Of a stretch of 64,000 bases of DNA, positions 45,241-57,860 are shown piece after piece. Within the stretch, counting starts at the first letter, position 1; every line of letters starts with the position of its first letter. Both the position numbers and the translations under genes were made by a program. This stretch comes from Annona cherimola (Eukaryota; Streptophyta; Magnoliopsida; Magnoliales; Annonaceae). Where the stretch lies: contig CM059975.1 in the NCBI GenBank assembly GCA_030490835.1, positions 32,706,133 to 32,770,132 on the forward strand, given 5' to 3'. Under the pieces are notes generated by a model. It was not told where the DNA came from. It did not search any database and saw nothing but the letters and a program-made list of their open reading frames with translations.

Positions 45241-46778
45241 AGGTTCTTGAGTGTTGAAATAAATTTCTCGAATTGCTTTGAAAGTTTTGCTTGTCTTTAC
45301 CTTTGAGGAAGAGGAGACTTGTAAGGATGTGGTGGGACGTACGGTTTCTCCACCACTGGTTCGGGTTGTGGCTCATCTTCTTGCTTTTTTTCTTGCTCGG
45401 CCTCCTTTTTAGTGTCAATTTGAGATGATTGAGGTGGGTCGAGCTGCTTTCCACTCTGCAAGGTAACTGCCTGCACTTGTTCCCTAGGGTTTATTTCAGG
45501 TTGGCTAGGGAGTTTGCCCTGGTCTCTATGGGATGAGGTAGTGGGATGTTGGGCAATTTGATTTTCAAGCAGTTTAATATGGGTTTTCATTTGGCTCATT
45601 TCTTCAAGTAGTTTATCAATCAAGGGATCAGAGGATGATGCTTGAGGTGGTGCAAGTAGCGCAGGCTGAGTTTGGTATGAGGGAGGGTTCAGTGGTCTTC
45701 TTAGGAAACTAGGGTGCTTATTGTTTTGAGCATAATTTTGGGTGTTTGACTGGTTTGTTCAAGATAAATTGGGGTGGTTCCTCCATCCAGAGTTGTAGGT
45801 ATTTGAGTAAGGGTTACCATAAGTGTGAGTATCATACTGGTTGTTGAATGCATTGGCTTGCTCGCTTCTAGTGTCCTGGCTAGCAAAACTACACTCAGAC
45901 GTGTAGTGTGAAACTCCACAGATCTCACATGAAATTTGTTGAGAAGAAGATGCATTTTGGTTCGTGGGTTCCTGTTTCTTTTGCTGCAAAAGTTGATCAA
46001 GTTTAGCATGAAGAGAATTTATGGATTCGATATCATATACATTACCTCGCCGAGAGGGTCCTTGGATGTCGCCGTATTGAGAATCATAAATAGTCAAGTC
46101 ATCGAGGAGTTTGAGAGCCTCCTCGTCAGTAAGTCGCATGAATCGGCCACCAACGGCTGAATTGACAGCGCTTCGGCTAGGTCGATCTAGTCCATTGAAG
46201 AAATTTTCAATAATGTCACCTTGTGAGATGCCATGATGAGGACACTTGTGTTGCAGATCTTTCATTCTCTCCCACGTATTGTATAGAGTTTCTCCATCTT
46301 TTTGGACGAACTGATTGATTTCGTCCCTGATTTTCCTGGTTTTAGTGGGTGGAAAGAATTTCTCCAGGAAGGCAGTAGAGAGCTCATCCCATGTATTGAA
46401 GGTGTCAGGTGGCATAGAATAGAACCACTCACTTGTCCTGTCACGAAGAGAAAATGGGAAAAGCTGAAGGCTGGTTACCTCACATGAGATATTCTGCACC
46501 CTGATTGTGTTGCACAATTGCAGAAATTTAGTGATGTGTACGATCGAGTTTTCAGAGAGTAGTCCTGCAAATTGGTCCTGTTGAACCATCTGAATAAGCC
46601 CAGGATTGAGTTCAAAGCTTCTTGCATCAATTTCTGGTTCCACTATGCATGATCGAAATCCTTGAGGGTTTAGGCGGTTCCAATCACTAAGAGTTACCCT
46701 TCTTGGAGGAGTGTTGTTCTCAGCCTGGCCTTTCTCCTGCTCTGGATGTGGCGGGTTTGGATTGCTGCATTCCGCCAT
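45241..46778 (-). pseudogene. gag: Athila-like gag, one stop and frame break
   Basis: The ATG at 46778 (MAECSNPNPPHPEQ) opens 339 codons to 45759. They contain a gag domain (FPFSLRDRTSEWFYSMPP, WDELSTAFLEKFFPPTKT, LYNTWERMKDLQHKCPHHG, NFFNGL) and a degenerate zinc knuckle (CEICGVSHYTSEC). After the stop, the frame resumes at 45623-45297 (LLEEMSQMKTHIKLLENQ, EQVQAVTLQSGKQL). The domain pattern is that of Athila gag. Confidence 0.82.
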
Positions 46779-47086
46779 GGTATCTTGAGAAGATTGCTGC
46801 TGCTTATACTCATGAATTCTTCTCCTAAACGAACGTTCAATCTCAAGGTCAGCAATAAAGAGTTTTCAACTAGTTGTTTTGCAAAGTTTTGGGTATTTGG
46901 GTGCATACAAAGATTAACTAGCTAGTTTAGAAAAAATAAAAAAATAAATAAGAACGAGAGATGGAAAAGAAAGAAAATAGATAGAGATAAAAAATAGAAA
47001 GTAGAAAGAGAAAAAGAATAAAAAACAATAGAGAAAGAAAATAACAAAGAAAGTATCTAAAAATAAAATTTAAAGTAACGCTGAAT
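46779..47086 (-). other. Leader of the Athila-like element
   Basis: Untranslated stretch between primer site and gag ATG. It is rich in A and purines (46930-47060 on the plus strand), with no other signal seen. Confidence 0.6.
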
Positions 47087-47104
47087 TCCCCGGTAACGGC
47101 GCCA
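47087..47104 (-). other. Primer-binding site, tRNA-Asp type
   Basis: The minus strand reads TGGCGCCGTTACCGGGGA, one base different from the tRNA-Asp primer site I recall for Athila elements. It lies seven bases inside the LTR end. Confidence 0.82.
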
Positions 47105-47111
47105 AAATACT

Positions 47112-48893
47112 TGTTCGCAATCTCACCATAAGTGCAAGGTTTGTAGATTGTAGTATATAAATTATTGATCCATAGGAAATTCGGGACTATAAACTTTGCT
47201 TTTAAATGCTTTCATGTCGGATATGGAGAGAATATAGCAAATATAATAGAAAAGTAATAAAAAATGAGAAGAGAAAATTGTAAATCAGAACAAGTAGAGA
47301 AAACGAGAGTGCGAGTACCTAGGGTCTAGGATTTCATATGCGTCTTTTGCAACGGGTAATGGTATAATGATTTAATTTGGATATTATTTGTTAAAGGAGA
47401 ACAAACCCTAATTTATCCTTGCACATTCTCTCGAAACCTACAAGGCGTACCCTAATTTTCTTAACCACATATTCTCATGGGATTAAGTTAATTAGAATCC
47501 ATTAAGTTCTGCGGTTCGTTCATGAAATTCCTCAAGGTCATCATGCTTATTCTCATGGTCTTAGATTTCCAGGTTTAATATCTTAATTATCGTATATTAG
47601 GTTTCCACCTCTTGGTTCCATCACCTAATATATAGAATCATGTTAAAGTACGGGCCCATGCACAAAGTAAACATTAAAATCACAAGATATTAAATTAATA
47701 ATAATATCCATCATAAATAAATTAAAAACTCACACCACGCTACATTGTACGCGTGCTACATCCTAAACCCTAGATTTAGAACTTAGCTGAGCATGTTTAA
47801 GTCCAAAATAAAATTAAAATCCAAATCCATCTTAAACAAGATAATTAAAATTAAAAAGTCAAAAAGATAGAAAAACTTATTGGTTTGAAGCCTCCGATGG
47901 TGTGTCGGCCACTCCACACAACTCCTCGGTCCGCCTCTTGCCCGTGCTCTCCTCCTTGCTCTCTCTCTAAATTTCTCTCCAATATTCTGCCGTCAACTCT
48001 CTGCTCTCTCCCATGCACGAATCCCTAGGTTTCTATTTAAACCTAACAGCCTGCGCAACACACATGCAGAAACCCGTGCGTGTGGATTTGCCGTGGCATC
48101 GAGGCGCCCCTAGCCGGCGCCTGGGCGCCAACTCCTTGTGTGTTGTGTAACTTAAAAACCCTTCAGGATGCCCTACATACTTGTGCTATGACGCCCCTAG
48201 CTGGCGCCTGGGCGCCAACTCCTTGGAATCCTTGTGGTCTAGAAGCTCTTTGGAATGTCTGTATACTATTGAAGTGGCGCCTGGACGCCAACTCACTGGA
48301 GCTTCTTGCAGTGTGAGGTGTTGGATCTTTTAGCTAAGGCATATAGGGTGGCGCCTGGGTGCCAGCATACCTGCTTCTTCACTTTGCTCCATTCTGCTTT
48401 CGACTCGCCCGCATGCCTGTGAATTTCTGTCCTTAAATGGACAGCTTGCATGATCTCCAACCGTTAATTTCTGGATGACTTGATTTTTGCTGCTGATCAC
48501 AGAAATGGACGGTTGGATTACAGAGGCTGGGCAGCTTGGTGATGGTTGGTGATGGTTTTGAGTTGATGCTTTAACGGTCCAGATGGGTAGATGACCTCAT
48601 AGGGCCCACTTGACTTAAAACCTGCATAAAAATGTTTAAATGATTAATTCATCAAAAATCATTAGTGGGTTATCACTATAAAAATTATTTCAAGCCCATT
48701 TAATTTCATAGCAACAAACAAAATGTAATTTCAAGCCAAAAGATTATAAAAATTATTTAAATAACTTGAAATTAATATTTAATACCCAATTGTTGAAAAA
48801 ACATATTTTGAATCAAATTTCACATTAAACTCAATTAGTTACCCACCAAATTGGTATCAAATGTCCACAAAATATGTTATTAATTTCCACTTA
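47112..48893 (-). repeat. 5' LTR of the Athila-like element
   Basis: About 1782 bp, starting tgttcgcaatctca and ending ttccactta on the plus strand. Compared with 40839-42631 it has many point differences and a shorter GGCGCC block. It is therefore an old insertion. Confidence 0.8.
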
Positions 48894-49129
48894 GGTGCGC
48901 CGAAACTAAGTGCATTGGTATGCATTTAGCCCCTACCGGATGAAATGAAATTGAAATGATGTAACTTGAGTTGTTTCTACTGCCATAGATTCAATTATTG
49001 TATTAGCTATGAATATCTAAGATTGTTGCAAGTGTATGCTTATTTATGTCTTCTTTTGCCTTCGAATTATGGTAAATTCTAGAGAGATATTGTTGGATCT
49101 TTGACTTAGGGACTATCAATCAAGTGGCT
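48894..49129. other. Short spacer, nothing recognised
   Basis: Unique-looking AT-rich DNA between the Athila-like LTR and the LINE remnant. It does not resemble the missing part of the copia LTR. Confidence 0.4.
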
Positions 49130-49850
49130 AGAACTTACAGGATACTAAAGTTTTGGAGGTTAACTAATTTTTATGGGCACTTAAAGAGGACTATGAGAAC
49201 ACTCATAAAAAAAAGAGGCCTATGAGAACTAAATTTTGAAGCCTACTTAAACAACTAAAATGCAACTCAAATAGCCCATGGATTATCATAGGTGAATTCA
49301 ATGAGGTGCTAGGGGTATCAGAATATTGTAGCTGTAGAAAAAATAAACCTAAAACTTTAGGGATGTGATAGATTTCTATGTGTTAATTGATTTGAAGTTT
49401 GTAGGTATAAGTATAACATGGAGAAACAATAAGATGAGTAATGAGATGGTGGAGGCAAGACTTAACAAGAAGTTGGTAAATGTGGAGTGAATTAACTTAT
49501 TTTCTTTTGCATAAATTCACTGTAAGTCATGTGCGTGATTTGATCATAGCCCACTAAGGTTAATCTTGAATGCAAACAGCCAAACGCCTAAACTAAGAAG
49601 AGATTTCATGTATGATCTTTTTTAGTATAAAGATAAAGAGGTAGTTTAGATAGTGAAGAATACATTGACAAAGAAAGAAATTTAAGCAATTCATGGTTTG
49701 AAAAATGTAAGTAAAAAATGTAAAAATACAGCCACCGACGATATGTAATAAAAAAATGAGGGGGATATCACTAAGTTGATTCAAATCCACTAACAGAAGC
49801 TTGAAGATTTAAAGCCAACCCACCATCTAATTATAGAGATGTAGAAATTA
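49130..49850 (+). pseudogene. L1-type LINE remnant, endonuclease part
   Basis: Plus-strand fragments in order are LTNFYGHLKR, then text like WIIIGEFNEVLG, then LKFVGISITWRNNKM with VEARLNKKLVN, and FDHSPLRLILN. These match the spacing of an L1 endonuclease (FYG, GDFNE, TWxN, SDHxPL). The frame shifts and has many stops. Confidence 0.65.
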
Positions 49851-49852
49851 AG

Positions 49853-51480
49853 TGTAACATACCGGTCCAGAAAAGTGATCCCAGGCCGTGTATTTAATGA
49901 AATTTCCCAAGATCAATCACACATTTATGGCAAAATTAATTATTATAATTTCATAAAAATTTCAAAAATTCCACTTCCACTAGTCATGTTCCCATTATTA
50001 CATCAAAGCATAAAAAAAATATTTTACAAGTCTATCATTTTCAATACATGCCTTTAAAATAAATAAATAGAAATAATTATTCTTGAAAATCTTCTCGTAA
50101 ATCCCAAAACGCTAGTGTCCCACTTGATTTGGTACACCTGTAAAAATAATGGGTTAGTCTCAACATGACTAGTAAGTAGAAAATTATTTGAAAATGGATA
50201 ATGGCCCATTTATAACTTAATTAAATGATAAAATAATCATTTAATTTAATATCTTAAAAATTAAGCCTCAAATGCAAAATCAAACCCTTCCATTGAGTCC
50301 AGAAGCATCAAAAACATAGAAATAGACTATTCGATCATTCAAATCGAAGTTCAAATAAATAAATCACAATCAAATGGAATGAACGGCCCACATTAAGCCA
50401 CATCATCGTAGCCTTTACTACAGGTGGGCCCTACTAAGACCACTCTTACTTAGTACTTATTGCTGTAATGAGTTATATATCAATTTCTGAAAATACCTGG
50501 ATATCAGAAGCATCAAAAGTATATAAAACGAATTAAAACATCGAAAGCAACGAAAAAAAGTCGCTGCCAATACCATATTTACTCTTGGCAGAATTTTCGT
50601 CCCGGCGCAACTCTTTCTCATGAAAAGCAACAAAAAGAAAGTCGCTGCAAATACCAACTTCGTCTCTCAGCAGAATTCCTTTTCTGACGAAATTTCTTTT
50701 TCTGCCGCAATTTCGTTCTTAATTTGACTTACGTAGATTACACATATATTCTTATATATGTTGTAACTAACTCATATATAATTTCAATATTCACATTAAA
50801 TTTACATCAAAAAAATAAAATGCAACAATCTCAATACATATATTTTAGGCATGAAGTTCAGGCATATTTATTTACATAATTTTACATCTTAAAACTTAAT
50901 ATTATAAAATTTAAATATGTCAAGCATATCATAAAAATTATAATATGCTTTATACATAACAATCGTACAAAAATGATTATAACATTGAACTAAAATCAAT
51001 TTCCACATAAAATTCCACTTGCCTTTGAAGAAAATAAATTTTCTCCTTCCGCCACTTTACCTCCCAAACCTTCTTACGATCATCCCCATCTATCAAGTCC
51101 TCACCCCAATTTATAGAAGTCCCGTAGCTTCTAAGGGATAGGAAGATAGGAATAAGATAAAATTTATTTTAAAATTAGATTTTATCTTAATAAATCTTAT
51201 CTATGATAATTCTTATCTTATCATATCTTATCCCGTGGAGATAATTTGTTTCAAAAATGAAATTCTATCTTAACTACCCTATCTAGGAGAGTTCTTATCT
51301 CATCCTATCTTATCCCGTGGGGCCCACATGTCTGAAGAGGCAAAAATGCAAAAATTATTATTATTATTATTTTCAATATTTTACATTAAGTAAGAAGAAG
51401 AAATAATTAATTTGCTTCTAGAAAATGAAAAGATCAAGAATCCACTAGCTCCAACATGGTGATAAAACAACATATATTTT
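49853..51480. mobile_element. Unknown insertion splitting the LINE remnant
   Basis: LINE text stops near 49850 and resumes near 51500. The DNA between has no protein I recognise. It starts TGTAACATACCGG, which looks like an LTR start. Two related stretches of about 70 bp (near 50535 and 50620: aaaagcaacgaaaaaaagtc and aaaagcaacaaaaagaaagt) form a short direct repeat. A solo LTR is possible; its right end and a target duplication were not found. Confidence 0.35.
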
Positions 51481-51499
51481 CACAAAATAACTTCAAATA

Positions 51500-52480
51500 G
51501 GAGAAGATGCAATTTTATAGAGGCTTTTTACGAGGGTGAACTAGCCATGAAGCAAAAGGTGAAAAAGAGTTGTAATGGGATATTTCAAAAATATTTTTAC
51601 ATCAAGAAAACCTATACTTGTGGACAATGTTGTGAATTTAGTTCATAAAAGATTAATTGATAAGAGCAAGGAAGAACTGATAAAATGCCTGCAGACTTTT
51701 ACTAGCATCACTAGGAGACAGTGAGGATGATATCTTTAAGGTATGTAAAAAGTTTATAAAGATTAATTTACTTGAATAAGAAAAAATTCAGCTAAAAGAA
51801 ATTAATGTAATCCCCATTATTCTCATTCCAAATAAGAGGGGTGTTGTAAAAGTATCAGACTTTAGGCCCATTAGTACTTATAATGTAATTTACAAAGTTC
51901 CCTCCAAGATTTTGGTGAACAAATTAAAGAAGTGTCTTGATGGCATTTGTAGTAAATAGTGAAGTGTTTGTTTTGGAGAAACTTATATCAAACAATATAA
52001 TTATTGTCAATGAAGCAATTCACATACTAAGGTGGAGGAAACAAGGTAGGAAAGAGAAGATGATAATTAAACTGAACACGTCAAAAGCCAATGAACATGA
52101 TGAGTGGAGTTATCTAATCGAAATAATGAGAAGGCTAAACTTTAACAAAAAGTAGATTAGGCGGATGGAGTGTTGTCAAACCGCATTTAGCTACAAAATC
52201 ACCATTAATAATTTTAAAACTGATGCCTTCGCACATGGTCGGGGTTGAGATCCACTCTCTCCTTACTTGTTTCTTATATGTTCAGAAGATTTTTCTACAT
52301 TACTTTCAAAGGCCTGTAATGACGAGACATCCATGGGATGCGCACAAGCAAATTTGGACCTATAGCCAGTCACCTTTTCATTATCGATGCTGCATTACTA
52401 TTCATCAAAGCTAGCAACGAAAAATAAAAAATTGAAACGAATCGATAAGAATTTAAAATGGAAGTTTTGACCAACAAATC
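51500..52480 (+). pseudogene. L1-type LINE remnant, reverse transcriptase part
   Basis: The plus strand encodes IPIILIPNKRGVVKVSDFRP then ISTYNVIYKVPSKILVNKLK, FVLEKLISNNIIIVNEAIHI, MIIKLNTSKANEHDEWSYL and IMRRLNFNKK. Near 52370 is a degraded active-site region (AALLFIKASNEK in another frame). This is the usual order in plant L1 reverse transcriptase. It is broken by stops and a likely deletion before the active site. Confidence 0.75.
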
Positions 52481-53284
52481 ACCATGGAGAATAGCTTTGT
52501 ATTTCAGTTCAAAAAGAATAACAAGCTTACTCAATGCAATTATTTTAAGAAATGCAATCACAATAATTTCCCTTATTCAATCATCACTACATTAAACCAT
52601 ATTAAAAAGCATTATCACATAACATCGCAAATATATTCTATTCAACTATTGCCTTCATCATTAATTTATTCTTTAATTCATATATTTCAATTATATTTTT
52701 GTCCATCAATAAAGTACATAGTTAAAACCAATGTTATAAAAATTGAATTGTGAATTGAACTATTTTTATGTCCAATTCATCCAATCGTTTCGAACTGTGT
52801 ATTAATATAAGATAATTATTATACATTAACAATTAAAATTCAATTTTTAATGTGCTGCTTCAAATAAAGTATATTTTTATCTCGTAATCATGATAAGCTA
52901 CACATATGGTTTAAGGGGTGCACTAGAGAATGTAAGAAGTAAAAACATTGTGTTTTTTGTTTTTTTGTTTTTTTAACATTTCAATAGTGAAAACTGAAAC
53001 TGTATATAAATTGGAGTGTTAAATTTTTGTTCCACGATCTGATCGCTCCAACCATGTAGTCTAGTTTGGTCTTTAAAACAGTAGTTAAAACTTGAATATT
53101 GCTATTTATGGGTAAAAACGTACAAAATTGCAAAGTTTTATTTTTTTTGGTTTTTTTCTTGCATGTGTTTTAGTATGAAAGCATGATGCCTTTATCTCTT
53201 GTGAGTTATCATGACATCGGCCTTTACTTAGTTAGGTGAAGTCTTTTTTTTCCTTTTTTAATCTTGAATGTGTTTTATGTAAGT
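52481..53284. other. AT-rich DNA, no gene seen
   Basis: No gene or clear repeat was found. A 25-bp stretch (atgatgcctttatctcttgtga) at about 53183 recurs at about 55707, on the other side of the MITE-like element. Confidence 0.4.
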
Positions 53285-53691
53285 GTGTTTGGGAAATGAT
53301 AAAAAATTTTATGAAAAGTTTTTGGTAAAAAAGTTTTTGAAATATAAGAAAATAATGTGATATGATAGAAGTAATGATAAAAAATAAACATAATAAAGTT
53401 AAAATAAAGTTAAAATAGCTAGATTATATGTATTAATAGTTATGTACAAATGATCAAAAAGTAAGGTAGTTGGATAGGAAGAAATGAAAAATAATTAAAA
53501 AATATGGTACTTATGAAGAGTAAAAAGTTTTAGATTGAAAGTTTTGGGGTGTTTAAAATAACTAAAACTTTTCATCTAAAACTTTTCAATTTGAAAATTT
53601 TCACTCTCTACAACTACTCTATTTTTTAATTATTTTTTACATATTCTTATACAAATTATCCTACTTTTCAATTATTTCTATTATATGATAC

Positions 53692-55545
53692 AATGAATTT
53701 GAATGGAAAATTGTAAAGGAATTTTATTTATAGTGTGAGAAATTCTTGCTAATATTATAAGAAAATCGGAAGAAGAAAGGAAATGAACATAGAGGAACAG
53801 AAAATTCGCTCATGACGAGCTAAAGAAAAAAGAAGATAACTATGAGATCTGAATTCCCAACCACCTTCATTTAAAATTCTTGGCCTTTTATAGAAGAAGT
53901 CACTAATCCTCTGGTGTCAGCCAACTCAGCAATTGACGTGGACCAAAAACAAAGTATTTGCAATCCTAACATTGCCCTCCCCTTCAGACACACCTTGCCC
54001 TCAAGGTGTAAAATAGTTTCCAAGCACCTAAGATTGAAACCCAATACATTACAAAACATCAGCCCCAACAGAATCAGTTATTGGTTTAAATCCTCGAGTC
54101 CCAAATCATCTTCAGTAGCTGTAGTAAAGGGTACCTTGTTTGGCTGCTTGGATCCCACACCCACTGGCTACTCACTTGGACAAAAATGAAGCAAGCTAAT
54201 GTGCCAGAGAAATTCACACTCTCCTGTCTTTCATCGGACAATTTCGCAAACACACATCGGATAAGTAGTTTCAACAAAGCAATCCATACTAAAACTACCT
54301 TGTTAGCACTGTCGACATTCACCACTAAATCAGTACTCAACATATTTTTCAGCCAAACCAACTTGTCTCCTGTCAACTTCTCTTCAATAACAGTCGCAAC
54401 AGATGCCAAATTAACTTCTCGTTTAGTTGGAATAAAAGCAGCAGCTGCCTCCTTCATAGGTGCCAATGGAGTAAACAAAAAATCACAGAATATCGCAGGA
54501 ATTTTTGCAGCAGGACAAAATGACGTCGAATGTCTCTCGTTTCCTGATTTACCTTATCCCATTGTGGTTGCCGACTGTTGAAAATCATCTTCTCTAATGG
54601 CAACTCAGTCGAGGTTGCGCTAACTCCACCAGCCGACCCTCCTTGCATTGATGAATCTGACGATGTTCGGTTAACGTCATCACCAACGTGAATGTCGATC
54701 GGCTCACCCGACATTGGCATGCCCACCAAAAACTCCTCCATGGATGCGTTAGGTGATTGAACTTCATATTTAATCGTTTTCTCCACGCAGGGATCATCGG
54801 TCTTTCTCGACTCAGTCACTAATGACGTTGAAGTCCATCGATTTTCAAATCGTGGCCCGATCACCTCATGCGAATTCTGAAATGGTTGCCAGGCCCCTCC
54901 CACATCCACTCCAACACTTGGTGCTATATTAGGGAGAGGATTCTCAGCCCTTTGTATTCCATTACGCAAATCAACCTTTCCAAAACATTAAACCGCTGGA
55001 ATTGTTCTTTCAAACTCCTCTCCTGCAATCAAATCGCTGCATGGACTCCTTTAAAAAACTTTCCAACACTTTCTAAGTTTCTTTCATATGACAATCGAGA
55101 TTATCTACCTTTGACTTCAACGTAGATACTTTCGTATTCAAGGAATCCACATTTCCTTCCAATTAAATCATTCTTTCCTCCATCTTAGTCGATTTTTTCA
55201 GTCAACTCTTCGTGTCCCTGCTTGCCAATCCTCCATTGTAGAAATTGTGCGATGATCATGACCGGTAACTTTGATACCTTTGTTAGGATGGATTTGAATG
55301 GAAAATTGTAAAAGGAATTTTATTGATAGTGTGAGAAATTCTCGCTGATATTACAAGGAAATTGGAAGAAGAAAGGAAATGAACATAAAGGAACAATGAA
55401 TTCGCTCGTGATGAGCTGAAGAAGAAAGACGAGAACTATGAGATCTAAATTCCCAACCACCGTCACTTGAAATGCTTGGCCTTTTATAGAAGTCACCGAC
55501 CTCCCGGTGTTAGCCAGCTCAGTAATTGACGTGGACCTACAACAG
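53692..55545 (-). mobile_element. Small internally deleted gypsy element
   Basis: Direct repeats at about 53692-53971 and 55281-55545 (sharing gatttgaatggaaaattgta and cttggccttttatagaag) flank about 1.3 kb. On the minus strand the purine tract AAGGGGAGGGCAA abuts the left LTR (53972-53990). A degraded Met-type primer site (GGTATCAAAG) lies at about 55268-55278. The interior joins a gag N-terminus (54969-54454) to the tail of pol (LHLEGKVCLKGRAMLG near 54010), a motif typical of chromovirus-type gypsy ends. RT and integrase are gone. Confidence 0.72.
54454..54969 (-). pseudogene. Gag N-terminal fragment of the small gypsy element
   Basis: The open frame of 171 codons contains ENPLPNIAPSVGVDVGGAWQ and a low-complexity acidic and serine-rich stretch. 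It sits where gag starts, downstream of the primer site. The gag domain proper is missing, so it is a remnant. Confidence 0.5.
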
Positions 55546-55705
55546 AGTATTGTACAGAACTACTCTTATATCTAACTCATCTATTTTAACTTTATTCTCT
55601 TACTTCTCATCATTACCACAATCATATCACATCATTTACTACGAATTTAAAAACTTTTTATTAAAAGTTTTACTATTTTCTGAAACACCTAAACACCAAA
55701 GAAAG

Positions 55706-57860
55706 TATGATGCCTTTATCTCTTGTGAATCATGAATATGAAAACATAGTAGAATACATAAGCTAGCTATTGAAGGTGAGAGAGGTGAGTTCAAGTAGAA
55801 GTTTTCATTGGCTTTTCATGCTCCGATCTTCGTGGCCCAAGGCTAATGGAGTGTGCATCTCAACACAACCATGACAGTTGGAAGTAGGGGTGTTAATGGT
55901 CAAGATCAACCCATTAACCTGCTAGTCGAATCCGTTTATAAATGGGTTTGAGTTTAGATTTTTGAATAAATGAATTATGATCTGCTAACCCATTCAACTA
56001 TTTAATTAAATAAATGAATTATGGTTGAGATTTTATAATCTGTTAACCCGTTTAGTAACCTGTTTAACCCACGTAACCTATTCAACTCGTTCAATCCATT
56101 TCACTCATTTAACCTATTAAATATATATATATATAAATGTAAATTCTTTGGTTATTTTCTCTCGCTAGATCTTTCTCTCATCACTTAATTTATTTTTTCA
56201 TTGCTACCCCAATTTTATTTTTTTGTTATTGCCTTATTTTCATTTATTCAGCATTGAAAACATTCCCTTGCCTCTCCCACGATATCATCGTCTACCAAAG
56301 TTCAGACTTTTAGGTTGTCTATTAAACAATTCACTAAACCGTTTATTAAATGAGTTATTGACAAGTTAGGGTTGAAATTTTTTAAATAAGTTAATAAACG
56401 AATTATAATTAAAATATTTTAAATAAGTTAAGATTATAATTAAGCTCTAACCTATTCAACTCGATTGTTAACAGGGTGATATGAGCAAAAATTAAAAGAG
56501 AGAAGGAAATCAAAATCTAAAGCTCCAACAAAAAATGATAAATCAAGTAAGGTATCAAAGTCGAAACAAAAGTACAGCTGGGAACAGGATTGAGATTCGG
56601 AAAAAATAGTCACATCTCCTGGTATGGGTTATATATAGTATTTTACCCGGGAACATTGAGAATTTCCAATATTTATTCGTCATTGTTTTGAATTAGTGGT
56701 AAAGACCCAATCTTTCTCTGTTTCTTACTGTTGGGAATATCTGGTTTTTTTTTCTTTTGATATCAGAAATATCTGACTTTTGTAATCGGGCTTTCTTTTG
56801 TCTAGAGTTTCCATATTTTCTTTCGTTATTATTATATTTTGGGGTTGTTGTCCAAGCTGTTTTCTTGCTGAATTTCCTGGAGGTTTGTATTTCCCTGTTG
56901 GCTTTTCTTTCTGCCTTTTTTCTTCTTCTTTTCTAAATTAGAACTTTTAATTTTGGTACTTCTTGGAGTGTTTTTGTTTTCAATGTGTTGGTGAGTTTTC
57001 TCATTTTTTAAAAATCGTTTCTTTTTATTTTATTTGTAGAGTTGGTTTTCAAAATGATTTTCGGTATGCAAGCATGTCCGGATTTGTTGGATTCTCATTT
57101 CTTCCGTCTTTCAATCTTACCTTTATGCTTTGATTTTTTTCGTGTTTTCAGTTCGTGACCGAAAAACGAAAAACCTTCCAAATAAATCTTTTTTCGAGTT
57201 AATAAGTATTCAAGTATTTCGTATTCTTGCTGGCCGTGGATGAATGCTTCGAGCAGCCAGTTGAACATGTGATTTGAGTCTCCGGGCTGTAGGAAAAAAT
57301 TGCTGCCCACAGAATCCGGCAATTCCGAATTTATGTTGGTTTTTCTGTAGAAACTGCTTGACAATCGCCAAAAGCTTGTTTGCATGCGGATTCATTTGCA
57401 GACAATGGAAAATGCTAAAAAACTTATGAATTCGTTTGGGTGCCCTTGATTTTGTCAAATTTTCCTATCCTTCGAGTAGCGATAGACCCAACTGATGCGG
57501 TGCGACACTATGCATTGTGTCCAAGCTTTGAGAAGATTGTCTTTCTAGCCCTGGGTTGTTTCTCTGTTGCTTTTAAGGTTTATGAGATTTCTTTATTCAA
57601 AAGAAGAAAGAAACAAAATAAAAAGAAATTATATTAATGTGATCGTGAGAGCCCATTATAATATTATATATTTATATCTATAATGAATCCATATTGGTAG
57701 TAATTACTTTTTCTGCATACTATTCAGAACATAATTCAGTGTTGTTTACTTTTCTAAATTCATGGCTCCAATTGATAAATTCATTCAATGCATAATCATT
57801 CATTGTTTGAGACACTTATTTCTTTCCCTTTCTGGTTCGAAATGCGAATTCATAGCAATT
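55706..57860. other. Intergenic DNA upstream of the OTU gene
   Basis: No gene was found. Between 55870 and 56480, repeated variants of aacccattaac and aacctattcaac suggest a degenerate repeat element. From about 56500 on, the sequence is T-rich with long pyrimidine runs, like a plant promoter and 5' untranslated region. I cannot place the transcription start. Confidence 0.4.

Larger units (their letters stand above)
40838..48893 (-). mobile_element. Internally deleted Athila-like gypsy element
   Basis: Direct repeats at about 40839-42631 and 47112-48893 enclose gag and part of protease on the minus strand, with a tRNA-Asp-type primer site. RT, RNase H and integrase are absent: protease text runs into the conserved post-pol region (the plus strand carries gggttgcctccagagaagcg near 44239). 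This gag type, the tRNA-Asp primer and the long untranslated 3' region are typical of Athila. It could move only with help from other copies. No target duplication was found, and the LTR ends differ by a few bases. Confidence 0.82.
53285..55705. mobile_element. Long inverted-repeat (MITE-like) element with an LTR element in its centre
   Basis: About 150 bp at 53285-53440 match the reverse complement of about 55555-55703. Shared text includes aagttttt, tgtgatatgat and ggtaatgat, then ataaagttaaaatag. Related single copies occur at 58430 and 60955. The arms enclose AT-rich DNA and a small LTR element at 53692-55545 that inserted later. It has no coding capacity of its own. Confidence 0.65.
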
